Source of the DNA: Spartobacteria bacterium
GTDB lineage: Bacteria > Verrucomicrobiota > Verrucomicrobiia > Chthoniobacterales > UBA10450
Direction of reading: 5' to 3'
Assembly: GCA_003167555.1 (NCBI GenBank)
Contig: PMSN01000010.1
Span: forward strand, 80,973 to 144,972
Length of the DNA stretch: 64,000 nt
Both the position numbers and the translations under genes were made by a program. Under the pieces are notes generated by a model. It was not told where the DNA came from, searched no databases, and saw only the letters and a program-made list of their open reading frames with translations. Below, piece after piece: positions 55,892 to 64,000 of this stretch. Every line of letters begins with the position of its first letter. The first letter of the stretch is position 1.

Positions 55892-56365
55892 ATGAAACTT
55901 CCGCAACTACAGAAGGCTTCGCCTGCGCGATACGGGGCGATTCGCTTCGCCCTTTATGCGAAATGGCTCCGTCAGCATCAAACAAAGGCCGAGCTGACGA
56001 TGTGGGACATTCTCGTGAAGTGTTGCCCGGATTTCCGGTTTAGAAGGCAACAGCCGCTTTTCGAACGAATTGCTGATTTTTACTGTCGAGAGCTGCGGCT
56101 TGTCATCGAAGTGGATGGTAATTCTCATCAGACTCCCATCGCAAGGCGCAGGGATACTATCGCCAACGAAAGATATCAGGAAAACGGCTTGAATATTCTC
56201 CGCGTTCAAAATTGGCACGTCATGTTTGCGCCCGAAAAGGTCGAATTGGTTGTCGTCTCGCTGATAAACATCCTCAGATATTCCGATGAGCTAAGATGCG
56301 GGACTCGCGGTCGCTGCGTCATCGTCTCATTTCGGGAGGACCCAAATTCGTTTCGGCTCATTTGA
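55892..56365 (+). CDS. DUF559 nuclease-like protein
   Basis: A 157-aa protein from the ATG at 55892 (MKLPQLQKASPARYG); a GTG at 55868 adds 8 residues. The conserved part reads TKAELTMWDILV, then FRFRRQQPLFERIADFYCRELRLVIEVDG, then RVQNWHVM: the DUF559 pattern, related to Vsr/endonuclease folds (E...D...E-V-D-G). It may be a PD-(D/E)XK-type nuclease in DNA repair or defence. It lies in an AT-richer patch with other accessory genes. Confidence 0.72.
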   Translation: MKLPQLQKASPARYGAIRFALYAKWLRQHQTKAELTMWDILVKCCPDFRFRRQQPLFERIADFYCRELRLVIEVDGNSHQTPIARRRDTIANERYQENGLNILRVQNWHVMFAPEKVELVVVSLINILRYSDELRCGTRGRCVIVSFREDPNSFRLI

Positions 56366-56450
56366 AAACTTCTCGACATCGCTATGCCGCTGTGAAATGC
56401 GAATGATAGATGCGCGTGAAGACGAGGACAGCAAACCGCTGGAGGGACGA

Positions 56451-57383
56451 ATGAAATTCACTACCAAATTTCAAGAAAGCACGATCATCCGCCGCTACGT
56501 CGATTTGCCGAAGCTCTTTCATCTGCTGCTTTCACGCCGTCTCTTCTTCCCATCTCTCGGATTGCTGCGCGAGCGCGATCCATTCGAGTGTGCCACTTTT
56601 CCGCCCGGCCGGTACTCTCGCCTTTCGGAGCCAACCTTAAAAACCCGCGCCCGGGACTTAGCAGACGCACTGCCCGAACATCTTTGCCACAGGGAAGGAA
56701 ACCGTCGCGCAGCGACAGCTGATTACCTAGCCTTGGTGGAAGAAACTCCGCGCGCGGAACTTGAGAAGTGCGTGTGGGAGCTGGAACGCGAGAAGCTTTT
56801 GGAACAAATAGTATGCAGTTGCTGGTATCAAGGTGAGCCGGAATCAGAGGCGATGTGGAAGCTGTACGCGAATCAGCACGGTGTAGCGATTGAGACCACA
56901 GTGAAGCAGCTCAAGGCTTCGATAAAGAAGGGATATCCTGATGCGTGGAACGCACAGCCAGATCCACCATTCAAACATTGTTACACGGTGGCAAGAGTGA
57001 AGTACCTTGATACTCCGAAAGCCAGCATACCACCTTTCTACTGCCAAAATCCGTGGATGTTGAAGCGTGCCTCCTTCGGTTACGAGAGCGAAATTCGCAT
57101 TTTCCACGAAGTCGACCATCGCATATCCCTTCTCAATGGCGGGGTCAATGTCGAAGTCGATGTCGGAAACCTCGTGAATCGAATCATTATCAGTCCGTTT
57201 CTTTCCGAGCAAACCTGGGTTCCAATTGGCAGCGCTATCGAGAAGATCGTTCAGGAAATAGAGACGCAAGGACGGAAGATAAGGGTAGAACGATCTCAAC
57301 TTCTTTCCACACCCAGCTACCAAAATAAGATTTTCCAAGCCCTCAGCTGGGAGACGGTAAAACCTTTAGTTGGCGTGCTCTGA
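56451..57383 (+). CDS. DUF2971-like protein
   Basis: A 310-aa protein from the ATG at 56451, which follows a strong GGAGGG site; the frame opens 18 codons earlier. The N-terminal IIRRYVDLPKLFHLLLSRRLFF followed by RDPFEC, and the central CSCWYQGEPESEAMWKLYA-N-GVAIETT, match the layout of DUF2971. No catalytic role is established. Such genes are often found in accessory or defence islands. Base composition is clearly AT-richer than the flanking housekeeping genes. Confidence 0.65.
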   Translation: MKFTTKFQESTIIRRYVDLPKLFHLLLSRRLFFPSLGLLRERDPFECATFPPGRYSRLSEPTLKTRARDLADALPEHLCHREGNRRAATADYLALVEETPRAELEKCVWELEREKLLEQIVCSCWYQGEPESEAMWKLYANQHGVAIETTVKQLKASIKKGYPDAWNAQPDPPFKHCYTVARVKYLDTPKASIPPFYCQNPWMLKRASFGYESEIRIFHEVDHRISLLNGGVNVEVDVGNLVNRIIISPFLSEQTWVPIGSAIEKIVQEIETQGRKIRVERSQLLSTPSYQNKIFQALSWETVKPLVGVL

Positions 57384-57391
57384 ATATTGAG

Positions 57392-58416
57392 CTAGCGAAG
57401 AACCCGTTTTGCGAAATCCAAAAGCTCGCGGTCATGGCGCAGCATGAACGTCGCGCGATCATCACGAGGTTGCGCGGTCCAGTAGGCCAATGAGTTATCG
57501 AGATCACGCAGCAGTTCATCTCGAAAGGGCAAAAGCACCTCCCGTACTTCGGAAGTAGGCTGAATCCTCAAGCGTGCAATTTGGTCCAAGTAATTTTGTA
57601 TGTAGTTGATCCGCGGCCAGCCCGCGTGCGCGCTAAGGGCGTCTGCCCACGTCGGGTGAGTGGCCAGTTTCTCAGTCCATTTGCGGTCGTCATCTTCAAG
57701 AAATCGTCATCTTCAAGAAATGTCTGACTACTGAAGTATTTTTTCCAGCACTTGGAAAAATTCTCTATATTCCCTTGCAGCCGGAATAGATCAGCCATGG
57801 CGACAAAGCACCGAGCGTGACCACGTGCTGCTCCTTGCTTGAGGTAATTCATCGCTGCCGAAAAATCAGGAGGATCAAGGAGGTGCGAGTAGTATTCGGC
57901 TAGAGCTGTATAGGCGGCTGGGAAATCGAGAGCCACTGCCCTCTTCAAGAGCCGAAGAGACTCCGCGCTATCCTGAATGGTGTCTCCTAAACCAAACCAG
58001 GCCGCCATCGCAGCTACGTATGTCTCATACGCTAAATGTCGATCCGAATCGTCGAAATTTACGTTCGATGATTTGCTACCTGAAATCTCACGGGTCTGTG
58101 AAATTGTCTCTGGCGACCCAAAGCGTCGTTTAGCATCTAAAAGAAAGTCAATCGCTCTTGGCAGGGGTACCTCAAAGAACTCTCGGTTACCTGCTAGTCG
58201 GAAACCATTATGCTCCAAAATCGCATGCACGTAACGCTCCGCGACATCGCAGTCTGCGAACGCCGCCGTGTAAGCGACCTCGAAAGGGGTCGCAACCGCG
58301 GTGGCCTGAGAAAGTTCCCGCGCGCGTTCGCTGGGATCACGTTCCGTCTTGCCAATCTTTACAAGGCCCGGGATCGACGGGTTAAATAAAATATAGATGT
58401 ATCCAATTTCTCCCAT
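57392..58416 (-). pseudogene. GIY-YIG-like (T5orf172-type) protein with helical repeats, frameshifted
   Basis: The N-terminus (IGYIYILFNPSIPGLVKIGKT, then RDPSERARELSQAT) matches T5orf172/Mug113 GIY-YIG-like domains. About 125-230 holds Sel1/TPR-like helical repeats (AYTALAEYYSHLL, AMNYLKQGAARGHARC). At 57687-57720 a perfect tandem duplication of 17 bp shifts the frame, giving a spurious tail and stop at 57568. Removing one copy restores a frame that reads DDDRKWTEKLATHPTW...NYLDQIARLRIQ and joins the ORF ending at 57392, adding about 100 residues. I infer a recently broken gene of about 335 aa. The N-terminal two thirds could still be made. Confidence 0.8.
57687..57720. repeat. Perfect 17-bp tandem duplication
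   Basis: Two adjacent copies of TCGTCATCTTCAAGAAA at 57687-57703 and 57704-57720. Seventeen is not a multiple of three, so the duplication frameshifts the overlapping gene. A replication-slippage event is the simplest explanation. Confidence 0.95.
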
Positions 58417-58449
58417 GTCTCTTTCGTAAGTGCGACGGACTCAAGTTTG

Positions 58450-58717
58450 TTACTCCTCCTCCGCGGCGCGCCGGCCAACACACGCCACCCAAATATAGTC
58501 GATGTAGGTCTTAGCAGAGTCGTGGCGGTCTTCAAAGGTGCGCTTTCTCCTTCGTCTCGCCCCAGAAGATTTCGTAGTTGCGGCTCGAGTTGAAGGGCGG
58601 ATCGATGTAGACCAGATCAACGCACGCCTCCGGCAGCTTGCGCAGTTGATCGAGATTATCGCCGCAGTGAATACCGCGCGTATCGACGAGCAGGAAAGGA
58701 TTTAGGGGGTTCGCCAT
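58450..58717 (-). pseudogene. DNA methyltransferase N-terminal remnant
   Basis: From the ATG at 58717 the frame encodes IHCGDNLDQLRKLP, then DLVYIDPPFNSSRNYEIFWG, which is the DPPF catalytic region of beta-class N6-adenine/N4-cytosine DNA methyltransferases of the type III Mod kind. It stops after 61 residues at KAHL. A shift to another frame continues FEDRHDSAKTYIDYI, the expected next family segment, for some 25 residues before the stop at 58450. So it has one frameshift and a large C-terminal deletion. Surely inactive. Confidence 0.8.
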
Positions 58718-58826
58718 CCACGCGAATCATAGAGGCACTGCGCGCAGCGTCAATTCCTCGCACAGTTTGGTAGTGCGACAAACGGAACGAAGTTATTCGG
58801 CTCTTCCGAATGAGAGGCGCCTCAAA

Positions 58827-59798
58827 TCAAAACGTGAAGACGCTCAGGAAGGCGACCTCGATCGCGAGCGCCTCCTGGATGTTGCGACCAAGATGATCGC
58901 GCAGCTCTTCGAGACGCCGGATACGGCGCAAAATTTCGGACGTCTTCAATTTCTGCGCGAGGATTTCTGTTTGTTTTTGCGCGGAGGGAAGCTCGCGCTG
59001 CTTCACACCGGTGCTCGCCCGGAGCACGTCCGACCACCAGAAGAAGAGCGTTTCCACCAGCCGTGAACGCTGGCGCACATACTGGCTTTCCGTGAGCGCT
59101 TTGAAATAGTCTTCGCGCTCGTCCAGCCACGCGCCGTCCGTCGTTTGCTTGTAACGGGCTTCTTCTCGCTTCAACGCGGCGGCGTTCTCGGTTTGAATGG
59201 CGTCGCGCATTTGCGCGAGCAGCCGATGAAAGCCGCGCGCCAGCCGGTAGGCAGGCTGCACTCCCTTCGCCGCCGGAGCGACCGCAGTCGCGAGCAATTC
59301 GACCAGCTCCTTTTCCTCCGCGGACAGCGCCGCCTTCTCGTCCGCCGCGAGCGGGACCGCGATGCAGCGCGATAAAATCGTGTCCGGCAAAACTTCCGGC
59401 ATCGCGCTCAGGAGAATCAAGAGCGAGTCGTTAGGCGGTTCTTCGAGCGTTTTCAGGAATGCATTCGCCGCCTGGGGCTGGAGGCGATCGGCATCGGCGA
59501 CGATCGCCACTTTCCGTCGGCCTTCGGAGCTGCGCATCTGCAAGGCATGCTCGAGCGCGCGCACTTGTTCGATGACGATGCGGCGCGATTTCGATTCCGG
59601 TTCGGCGAGATAAACGCCCGGCGGTTGGGAGGCGAAGACGTCACCGGACTTTGTGCCGATTACGAGATTCGAAAGATCGGAGGTGAGTCCGCGTTTGCCG
59701 CTGCCCGCCGGTCCGGAGATCAGGTAGGCGTGAGCGAGGCGGCCATTCTCATGCGCACGGCTCAGGTATTCGAAAGCGCCAGAGCGAGTGAAGGCCAT
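58827..59798 (-). CDS. holB: DNA polymerase III subunit delta' (clamp loader)
   Basis: A 323-aa AAA+ protein from the ATG at 59798 (MAFTRSGAFEYLSRAHENGRLAHAYLISG). GPAGSGKRGL is the Walker A loop, VAIVADADRLQPQAANAFLKTLEEPP the Walker B and sensor area, and LSRCIAVPL the SRC motif. It loads the sliding clamp with gamma/tau and delta. The start lies 2 bp after the tmk stop, the conserved tmk-holB pairing of many bacteria. Confidence 0.9.
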   Translation of the reverse strand: MAFTRSGAFEYLSRAHENGRLAHAYLISGPAGSGKRGLTSDLSNLVIGTKSGDVFASQPPGVYLAEPESKSRRIVIEQVRALEHALQMRSSEGRRKVAIVADADRLQPQAANAFLKTLEEPPNDSLLILLSAMPEVLPDTILSRCIAVPLAADEKAALSAEEKELVELLATAVAPAAKGVQPAYRLARGFHRLLAQMRDAIQTENAAALKREEARYKQTTDGAWLDEREDYFKALTESQYVRQRSRLVETLFFWWSDVLRASTGVKQRELPSAQKQTEILAQKLKTSEILRRIRRLEELRDHLGRNIQEALAIEVAFLSVFTF

Positions 59799-59800
59799 CG

Positions 59801-60469
59801 TTACATTTCCGATTTGTTTGCGGGCGCAACGGCCGGAAATCGGCGCGACAACGTATCCCAAACTTGCTGCTCAATCTCGGATGCGGATTGCGAGCCCTCC
59901 ATTAAGACAACCCGATCCGGTTCGCGCTTGGCGAGTTCGCGATAGCCTGCGCAGACCCGCTCATAAAATTCGACCGGCTCCTGCTCCATGCGATCGACCA
60001 CCACCGCGGGGCGCACCCGTCGCAACATCCGCGCGCGGGCGGTGGCGACATCCACGTCGAGGACAAAGGTCAGATCGGGCCGAGCCGCGCCGACAGCGAA
60101 TGCGTTAAGGGCTTCAACAATCTCCGGCGAAAGTTTGCGCGCGACGCCTTGATAGACAGTGGTCGAATCAAAAAAACGATCCGAAATCACGACCGTCCCT
60201 TTTTCGAGCGCCGGCTGAATCGTCTCGCGGACGAGCTGGCTGCGACTCGCTTCGAAAAGCAACACCTCCGTCTCCGGTGTCATGGCAAAACTTTCCGGGG
60301 CGAACTGGAGGAGATCGCGAATCTTCTCGCCGATGGCGGTGCCGCCGGGCTCGCGCGTGACGAGCACGGGCACGCCTTCTTGCTCGAGGCGCGTGGCGAG
60401 CCGTTGCACCTGCGTGGATTTCCCGCAGCCTTCCGATCCTTCGAATGTGATAAACACGCCGCGCGACAT
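59801..60469 (-). CDS. tmk: Thymidylate kinase
   Basis: A 222-aa P-loop kinase making dTDP from dTMP. FITFEGSEGCGKSTQ (P-loop), TREPGGTAIGEKIR (DRY/TREP substrate motif), ISDRFFDSTTVYQG (DR-type base-binding motif) and LDVDVATARAR are intact. Upstream of holB in a two-gene unit. Confidence 0.93.
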   Translation of the reverse strand: MSRGVFITFEGSEGCGKSTQVQRLATRLEQEGVPVLVTREPGGTAIGEKIRDLLQFAPESFAMTPETEVLLFEASRSQLVRETIQPALEKGTVVISDRFFDSTTVYQGVARKLSPEIVEALNAFAVGAARPDLTFVLDVDVATARARMLRRVRPAVVVDRMEQEPVEFYERVCAGYRELAKREPDRVVLMEGSQSASEIEQQVWDTLSRRFPAVAPANKSEM

Positions 60470-60545
60470 CTTGAGCGAGTGTGAAACAAAGGAGCGCAGT
60501 TGTCGAATTTACTGCGGCGGTTGCCCTGGAAGGGTCCGAGTGGCG

Positions 60546-60732
60546 TGTCATCCCGAGCCGCGCAGACGGCTCGGGACCTCGCAATAGGTCTAGCGCTTTC
60601 GCGCAATACCACGCGTTTACGTTGGATCACGCGTCGACGCCACTCGGCGATACAATTTGCAGTTGTGAGGTCCACATTCGGCTGCGCCTCAGTGCAGGCT
60701 CTCTTTTCCCGTCTGCGCGGCTCGGGATGACA
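60546..60732. repeat. TGTCATCCCGAG inverted-repeat element, copy C (187 bp)
   Basis: The left arm is identical to that of copy A for the first 28 bp (TGTCATCCCGAGCCGCGCAG, then GACGGC), then reads TCGGGACCTCGCAATAGG. The right end reads ...CGTCTGCGCGGCTCGGGATGACA in the inverse sense, after an extra stretch beginning at GTGAGGTCC. It lies in the divergent gap between tmk and the EVE-domain gene, with no ORF. Confidence 0.85.
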
Positions 60733-60782
60733 GCATTTCCTGAGCGTTGTCCAATGAATCGTGTTCAGTTATTTACAGGGGA

Positions 60783-61193
60783 ATGAAAAAATTCTGGCTC
60801 GTGAAACAGGAACCATCCGCTTATTCCTGGGAAAATTTTGTGGCGGATGGGAAGACGGCCTGGACCGGCGTCCGCAATTACACGGCGCGGAATAATCTGC
60901 GCGCGATGCGAAAAGACGATCAGGTGTTTTTCTATCACAGCGTGACGGACAAGGCCGTCGTGGGCATCGCAAGGGTGGTGAAGGAGGCGTATCCCGATCC
61001 GACTGCGACCGAAGGTGAATGGAGCGCGGTCGATCTCGCGCCGGAGAAAGGGTTGCCACGTCCCGTGACGCTGGAGGAGATCAAGGATAATCCGAAGCTG
61101 AAAACTATCGCGCTGTTGCGGCTCTCGCGTTTGTCAGTCCAGCCGCTGGCGAGCGCGGAGTTCCAAGAGATTCTTCTAATGGCGAAAAGGTAG
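60783..61193 (+). CDS. EVE-domain protein
   Basis: A 136-aa protein from the ATG at 60783 (MKKFWLVKQEPSAYSWENF); the frame opens 12 codons earlier within the tail of the upstream region. WTGVRNYTARNNLRAMRKDDQVFFYHSV and VGIARVVKEAYPDPTA are the classic EVE-domain segments, a PUA-like fold that reads modified bases in nucleic acids. It is often a stand-alone protein in bacteria, sometimes linked with defence. Confidence 0.9.
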   Translation: MKKFWLVKQEPSAYSWENFVADGKTAWTGVRNYTARNNLRAMRKDDQVFFYHSVTDKAVVGIARVVKEAYPDPTATEGEWSAVDLAPEKGLPRPVTLEEIKDNPKLKTIALLRLSRLSVQPLASAEFQEILLMAKR

Positions 61194-61220
61194 CGCGAGC
61201 GGCCACGCGATTGCGCTTGT

Positions 61221-62063
61221 TTGCTGGGCGGTTGGCGTCGAAAATCCGGTGTGAACGGCGCGTCCGCGACCTCTTTGTCCCCCATCTTCGCTGCCTCGGC
61301 GCAATCAGACCGCGAAGCGCTCATCGTTTCGCTGCATGATGTCGCGCCTGCCACGCGCGAAGATTGCATCCAAATTCTCGCGCAACTCTCCCGGCGCGGC
61401 GTGCCGGTCTCTTCGTTGCTCGTGGTGCCCAATTATCATCGCCGCGGCCCGTCGATGGAAGATCCGGCGTTCGTCCGCTGGCTGCGCGATCTGGAAACCG
61501 ATGGCCACGAAATTGTCATTCACGGTTATTTCCACGAGCGGCCACGGCAAGACAGAGAAAGCGCCGGCGCGAAATTCTTGACCCGCGTCTATACGAGTGA
61601 TGAAGGCGAGTTTTATGATCTCGATTACGACGAGGCGTTTCGGCGGATCACGCGAGCACGAGAGGAGTTGAACGGCGCGGGGCTGAAGCCGCGCGGTTTC
61701 ATTGCGCCGGCATGGTTGCTGGGCTCCGAAGCGGAGCGGGCCGCCGCCGCCGCGGACATGGAATATACCACCCTGCTCACCGGAGTGCGCGACTTGCGAT
61801 CCGGCGAGGAATTTCCCGCACGCACTTTGGTCTACAGTGTGCGAAGCGGCTGGCGCCGGACGGCGAGTTTGGCTTGGAACGGATTGCTTTGCCGTCATCT
61901 CGCGAGAATGCCGCTGGCGCGCGTGAGCATTCACCCGCCAGATTTGCATCACCGGGAAATCTGGAGGCAGATCCTGCGCTCAATCGATCGGCTGACGGAA
62001 AATCGGACGCCGACAACCTACAGGGATTGGGTCGCGGAAAAACGCAGCCGCGCCGGTACCTGA
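61221..62063 (+). CDS. DUF2334 polysaccharide-deacetylase-like protein
   Basis: A protein of up to 280 aa. The frame opens at a TTG (61221), and a GTG at 61251 is an equal alternative; neither has a good ribosome site. ALIVSLHDVAPATREDC, VIHGYFHE and GFIAPAWLLG follow the NodB-type fold of DUF2334, with metal-binding Asp and His pairs visible; SIHPPDLHH lies near the end. It may deacetylate a surface polysaccharide. It ends 13 bp before the PHP-glycosyltransferase gene, so they probably share a transcript. Confidence 0.78.
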   Translation: MLGGWRRKSGVNGASATSLSPIFAASAQSDREALIVSLHDVAPATREDCIQILAQLSRRGVPVSSLLVVPNYHRRGPSMEDPAFVRWLRDLETDGHEIVIHGYFHERPRQDRESAGAKFLTRVYTSDEGEFYDLDYDEAFRRITRAREELNGAGLKPRGFIAPAWLLGSEAERAAAAADMEYTTLLTGVRDLRSGEEFPARTLVYSVRSGWRRTASLAWNGLLCRHLARMPLARVSIHPPDLHHREIWRQILRSIDRLTENRTPTTYRDWVAEKRSRAGT

Positions 62064-62076
62064 GCGATTACCCGCA

Positions 62077-64000
62077 TGAGTCGCTGCGATCTTCACATTC
62101 ATTCGCGCTTCAGCGCGCGCTCCGAAGAATGGCTCTTCCGACGGTTCGATTTTCCAGACAGTTATTCGGATCCAAAGGAGCTCTACGGCCAGCTTCGCGC
62201 GAAGGGAATGGATTTCGTCACGATCACCGATCATGACACGATCGACGGGAATCTCGAGATCGCTGCTCTAAAGCATACGTTCATCAGCGAAGAAGTTACC
62301 ACTTATTTTCCTCAAGATCAGTGTAAACTTCATCTGCTCGTCTGGGGAATAACCGAGGCGCAACATTCCGAAATCGCGGCTCGAAGGGAGAACATTTTCG
62401 ATCTTCAGAGTTATCTCCAGAACGCGGGAATCTGCCACTCCGTCGCTCACCCGCTCTACAGCATTAACGGCAAACTCAAAGCCGCGCATCTCGAGCGTTT
62501 GATTCTTCTCTTCAAACATTTCGAAGGTATTAACGGTTTGCGCGATGCGCTTCTGAGCGAGTTGGCCCGCGAACTATTCTCCGCGCTCACGCCGGAAAAA
62601 ATCGAGGAGCTGGCGAACCGCCACAACCTCCAGCCCACTCACCCCGAGCCGTGGAAGAAAATCTTCACGGGCGGCTCGGACGACCACGGAGGGCAATTTG
62701 TCGCCGGCGCCTACACGGAAACGCCGGCGGCACGATCCGCCTCGGATTTCCTCCAGCACATTCGCGCGGGGAAATGCACGCCCCACGGTGAAGGCGGCAC
62801 TCCGCTGGCTTTGTCGCACGGTTTTTACAACACGGTTTCCTGTTTCATCCAGGACCGGTTCACGGAACACCTCGGACCGAGCGCGCCGTTACTGGAGACG
62901 ATGTTCTCGCGCTTCATGGAAGGACGCGACCCGACTGAATTCACCTTGCGCGAGAAAGCCACCTTCATCGCGCAAGGAGTGATGTCGGGAAAAATCTTCG
63001 AGCTGGCCAAGCCGCGCAACGTGTCGCTTTGGAAAGGCCTCTCGAAACATTTCGCGCGGCCGAAAGTGAAAGCGCAGTTGGCGAAGGAGATGGAGGGTGT
63101 GACGGAGCCGGAGCGGCGCACGTTCCTGATGGCGAACCTGGTTTGCGAACAACTCGCGTTTCGTCTCTTCGAGAAATTCGTGCAGCAGATCAGGAACGGC
63201 AATGTGATCGAGAGCATGCAGGCCTTGAGCGGCATCGCGCCGATCGTGGTCCTGCTCTCGCCTTATCTTTACGCGTTCCACAGCCAGGCCCCGTCCCGCC
63301 GGTGGTTGCGCGAAATTTTTTCGCAGATGACCGGGGCCATTCCTCTCGCGCTCCAAAATCGCAAGCGCGCGTGGTTCACCGACACGCTCGACGACGTGAA
63401 TGGCGTCGCGACTACGATCCGGAAAATGACGGCAGCAGGCGTCGCGGCGGGCGAGAAACTGATTGTCGTCACTTCCCGCCGCGATCTGAATATCGACGAC
63501 ATTCCGATCAAGAATTTCCGGCCCATCGGCGAGTTCGAATTGCCCGAGTACGAGCTGCAACGCCTGAGCTTTCCACCCATCATGCAGATTCTCGATTACG
63601 TGCAGCGGGAGCAATTCAGCGAAATTATTATCAGCACGCCAGGACCGATGGGCCTGACCGCCTTGCTCGCCGCGAAGATGTTGAATCTGCAAACGAGCGG
63701 CATTTATCACACGGACATCCCGGAGTACGTCCGCATTTTGACGGACGATCGTTTTCTCGAAAGCCTGGCCTGGAGTTACATGCACTGGCTCTACGGGCAG
63801 GTGGATACGGTCTTTGTTAACTCGGAGCAGTACCGGAAATGCTGGATCGATCGCGGGTTCGCGCCGGAGAAATTGAAGATCCTTCCGCGCGGGCTCGACA
63901 CCGATTTGTTCAATCCGGCGCGGCGCGACCTTTCCTTCTGGCAGGAGTCCAAAGCGAAGGTCAAAGAAGTTCGCCTTCTCTATGTGGGCCGCATCTCGCG
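62077..64000 (+). CDS. PHP-domain / GT-B glycosyltransferase fusion (partial at right edge)
   Basis: The frame is open from the ATG at 62077 to the end of the window, so at least 641 codons. Residues 1-60 show a PHP metal-dependent phosphoesterase start: CDLHIHSRFSA and FVTITDHDTIDG; further PHP-like His/Asp segments include HSVAHPLYS and GGSDDHGGQF. From about residue 430 the sequence changes to a GT4-like glycosyltransferase: ISTPGPMGLTALLAAK, YHTDIPEYVRIL, VFVNSEQY and LPRGLDTDLFNP, ending LLYVGRIS. It could couple sugar transfer to a phosphate-removing step in envelope glycan synthesis. The product is inferred from family features only. Confidence 0.85.

Noticed and set aside
42306-60732. 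Insertion sequence with transposase
   Set aside because: Several inverted-repeat elements exist, but none contains an ORF and no transposase-like protein was seen in the window.

Overview
The window looks like chromosomal DNA of a soil Verrucomicrobiota bacterium, most likely the Spartobacteria/Chthoniobacterales (Udaeobacter-like) group. This is inferred from the high GC content, the mix of NtrC-type regulation, bactofilins and DUF5069, the intergenic palindromes, and very large secreted proteins with a characteristic C-terminal double module. No 16S rRNA is present, so the placement is provisional. The ordinary stop codons TAA, TAG and TGA are all in use.

Layout. 1-11332 (minus strand): three consecutive paralogues for giant secreted Asp-box/FnIII/PKD proteins; the first runs off the left edge. 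11594-19045 (plus): pgi, a soluble histidine kinase, a sigma-54-dependent NtrC-like regulator, glnD and a sugar-phosphate nucleotidyltransferase, so nitrogen control is grouped here. 19123-24151: DUF5069, two bactofilins (one with two zinc ribbons), an STT3-like membrane glycosyltransferase, a phasin-like protein, a polyprenyl synthase and a tRNA-Ile2(CAU). 24282-29654: small secreted proteins and a TonB-dependent receptor gene broken by one in-frame TGA. 29825-33010: a secreted subtilase carrying the same C-terminal double module as the giant proteins.

33085-42293 (plus) is a catabolic gene run encoding almost the whole reductive pyrimidine pathway: uptake (NCS1 permease), reduction (PreA-like), ring opening (dihydropyrimidinase), decarbamoylation (M20 amidohydrolase), transamination of beta-alanine (class III aminotransferase) and oxidation of the semialdehyde to an acyl-CoA (MMSDH). 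The PreA-like subunit lacks the C-terminal Fe-S ferredoxin part and no PreT partner is visible.

42467-55380 holds housekeeping and envelope genes: an aldose epimerase-like protein, glutamate dehydrogenase, a Cys/Met-metabolism PLP enzyme, MurJ, a DUF2339 membrane protein, Nif3-like, a nucleotide-sugar epimerase, 6-phosphogluconolactonase, MsrA and FabG. 55497-58717 is an AT-richer accessory patch with a DUF559 nuclease-like gene, a DUF2971 gene, a GIY-YIG-like/repeat gene broken by a 17-bp tandem duplication, and a DNA methyltransferase remnant. 58827-64000: holB, tmk, an EVE-domain protein, a DUF2334 deacetylase-like protein and a PHP-glycosyltransferase fusion that runs off the right edge.

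Non-coding palindromic elements are frequent: at least three copies of one 140-190 bp inverted-repeat family, a related variant, a 141-bp element with perfect 24-bp inverted ends, two hairpin repeats inside the pyrimidine gene run, and REP-like double hairpins. No transposase, CRISPR array or rRNA was found.
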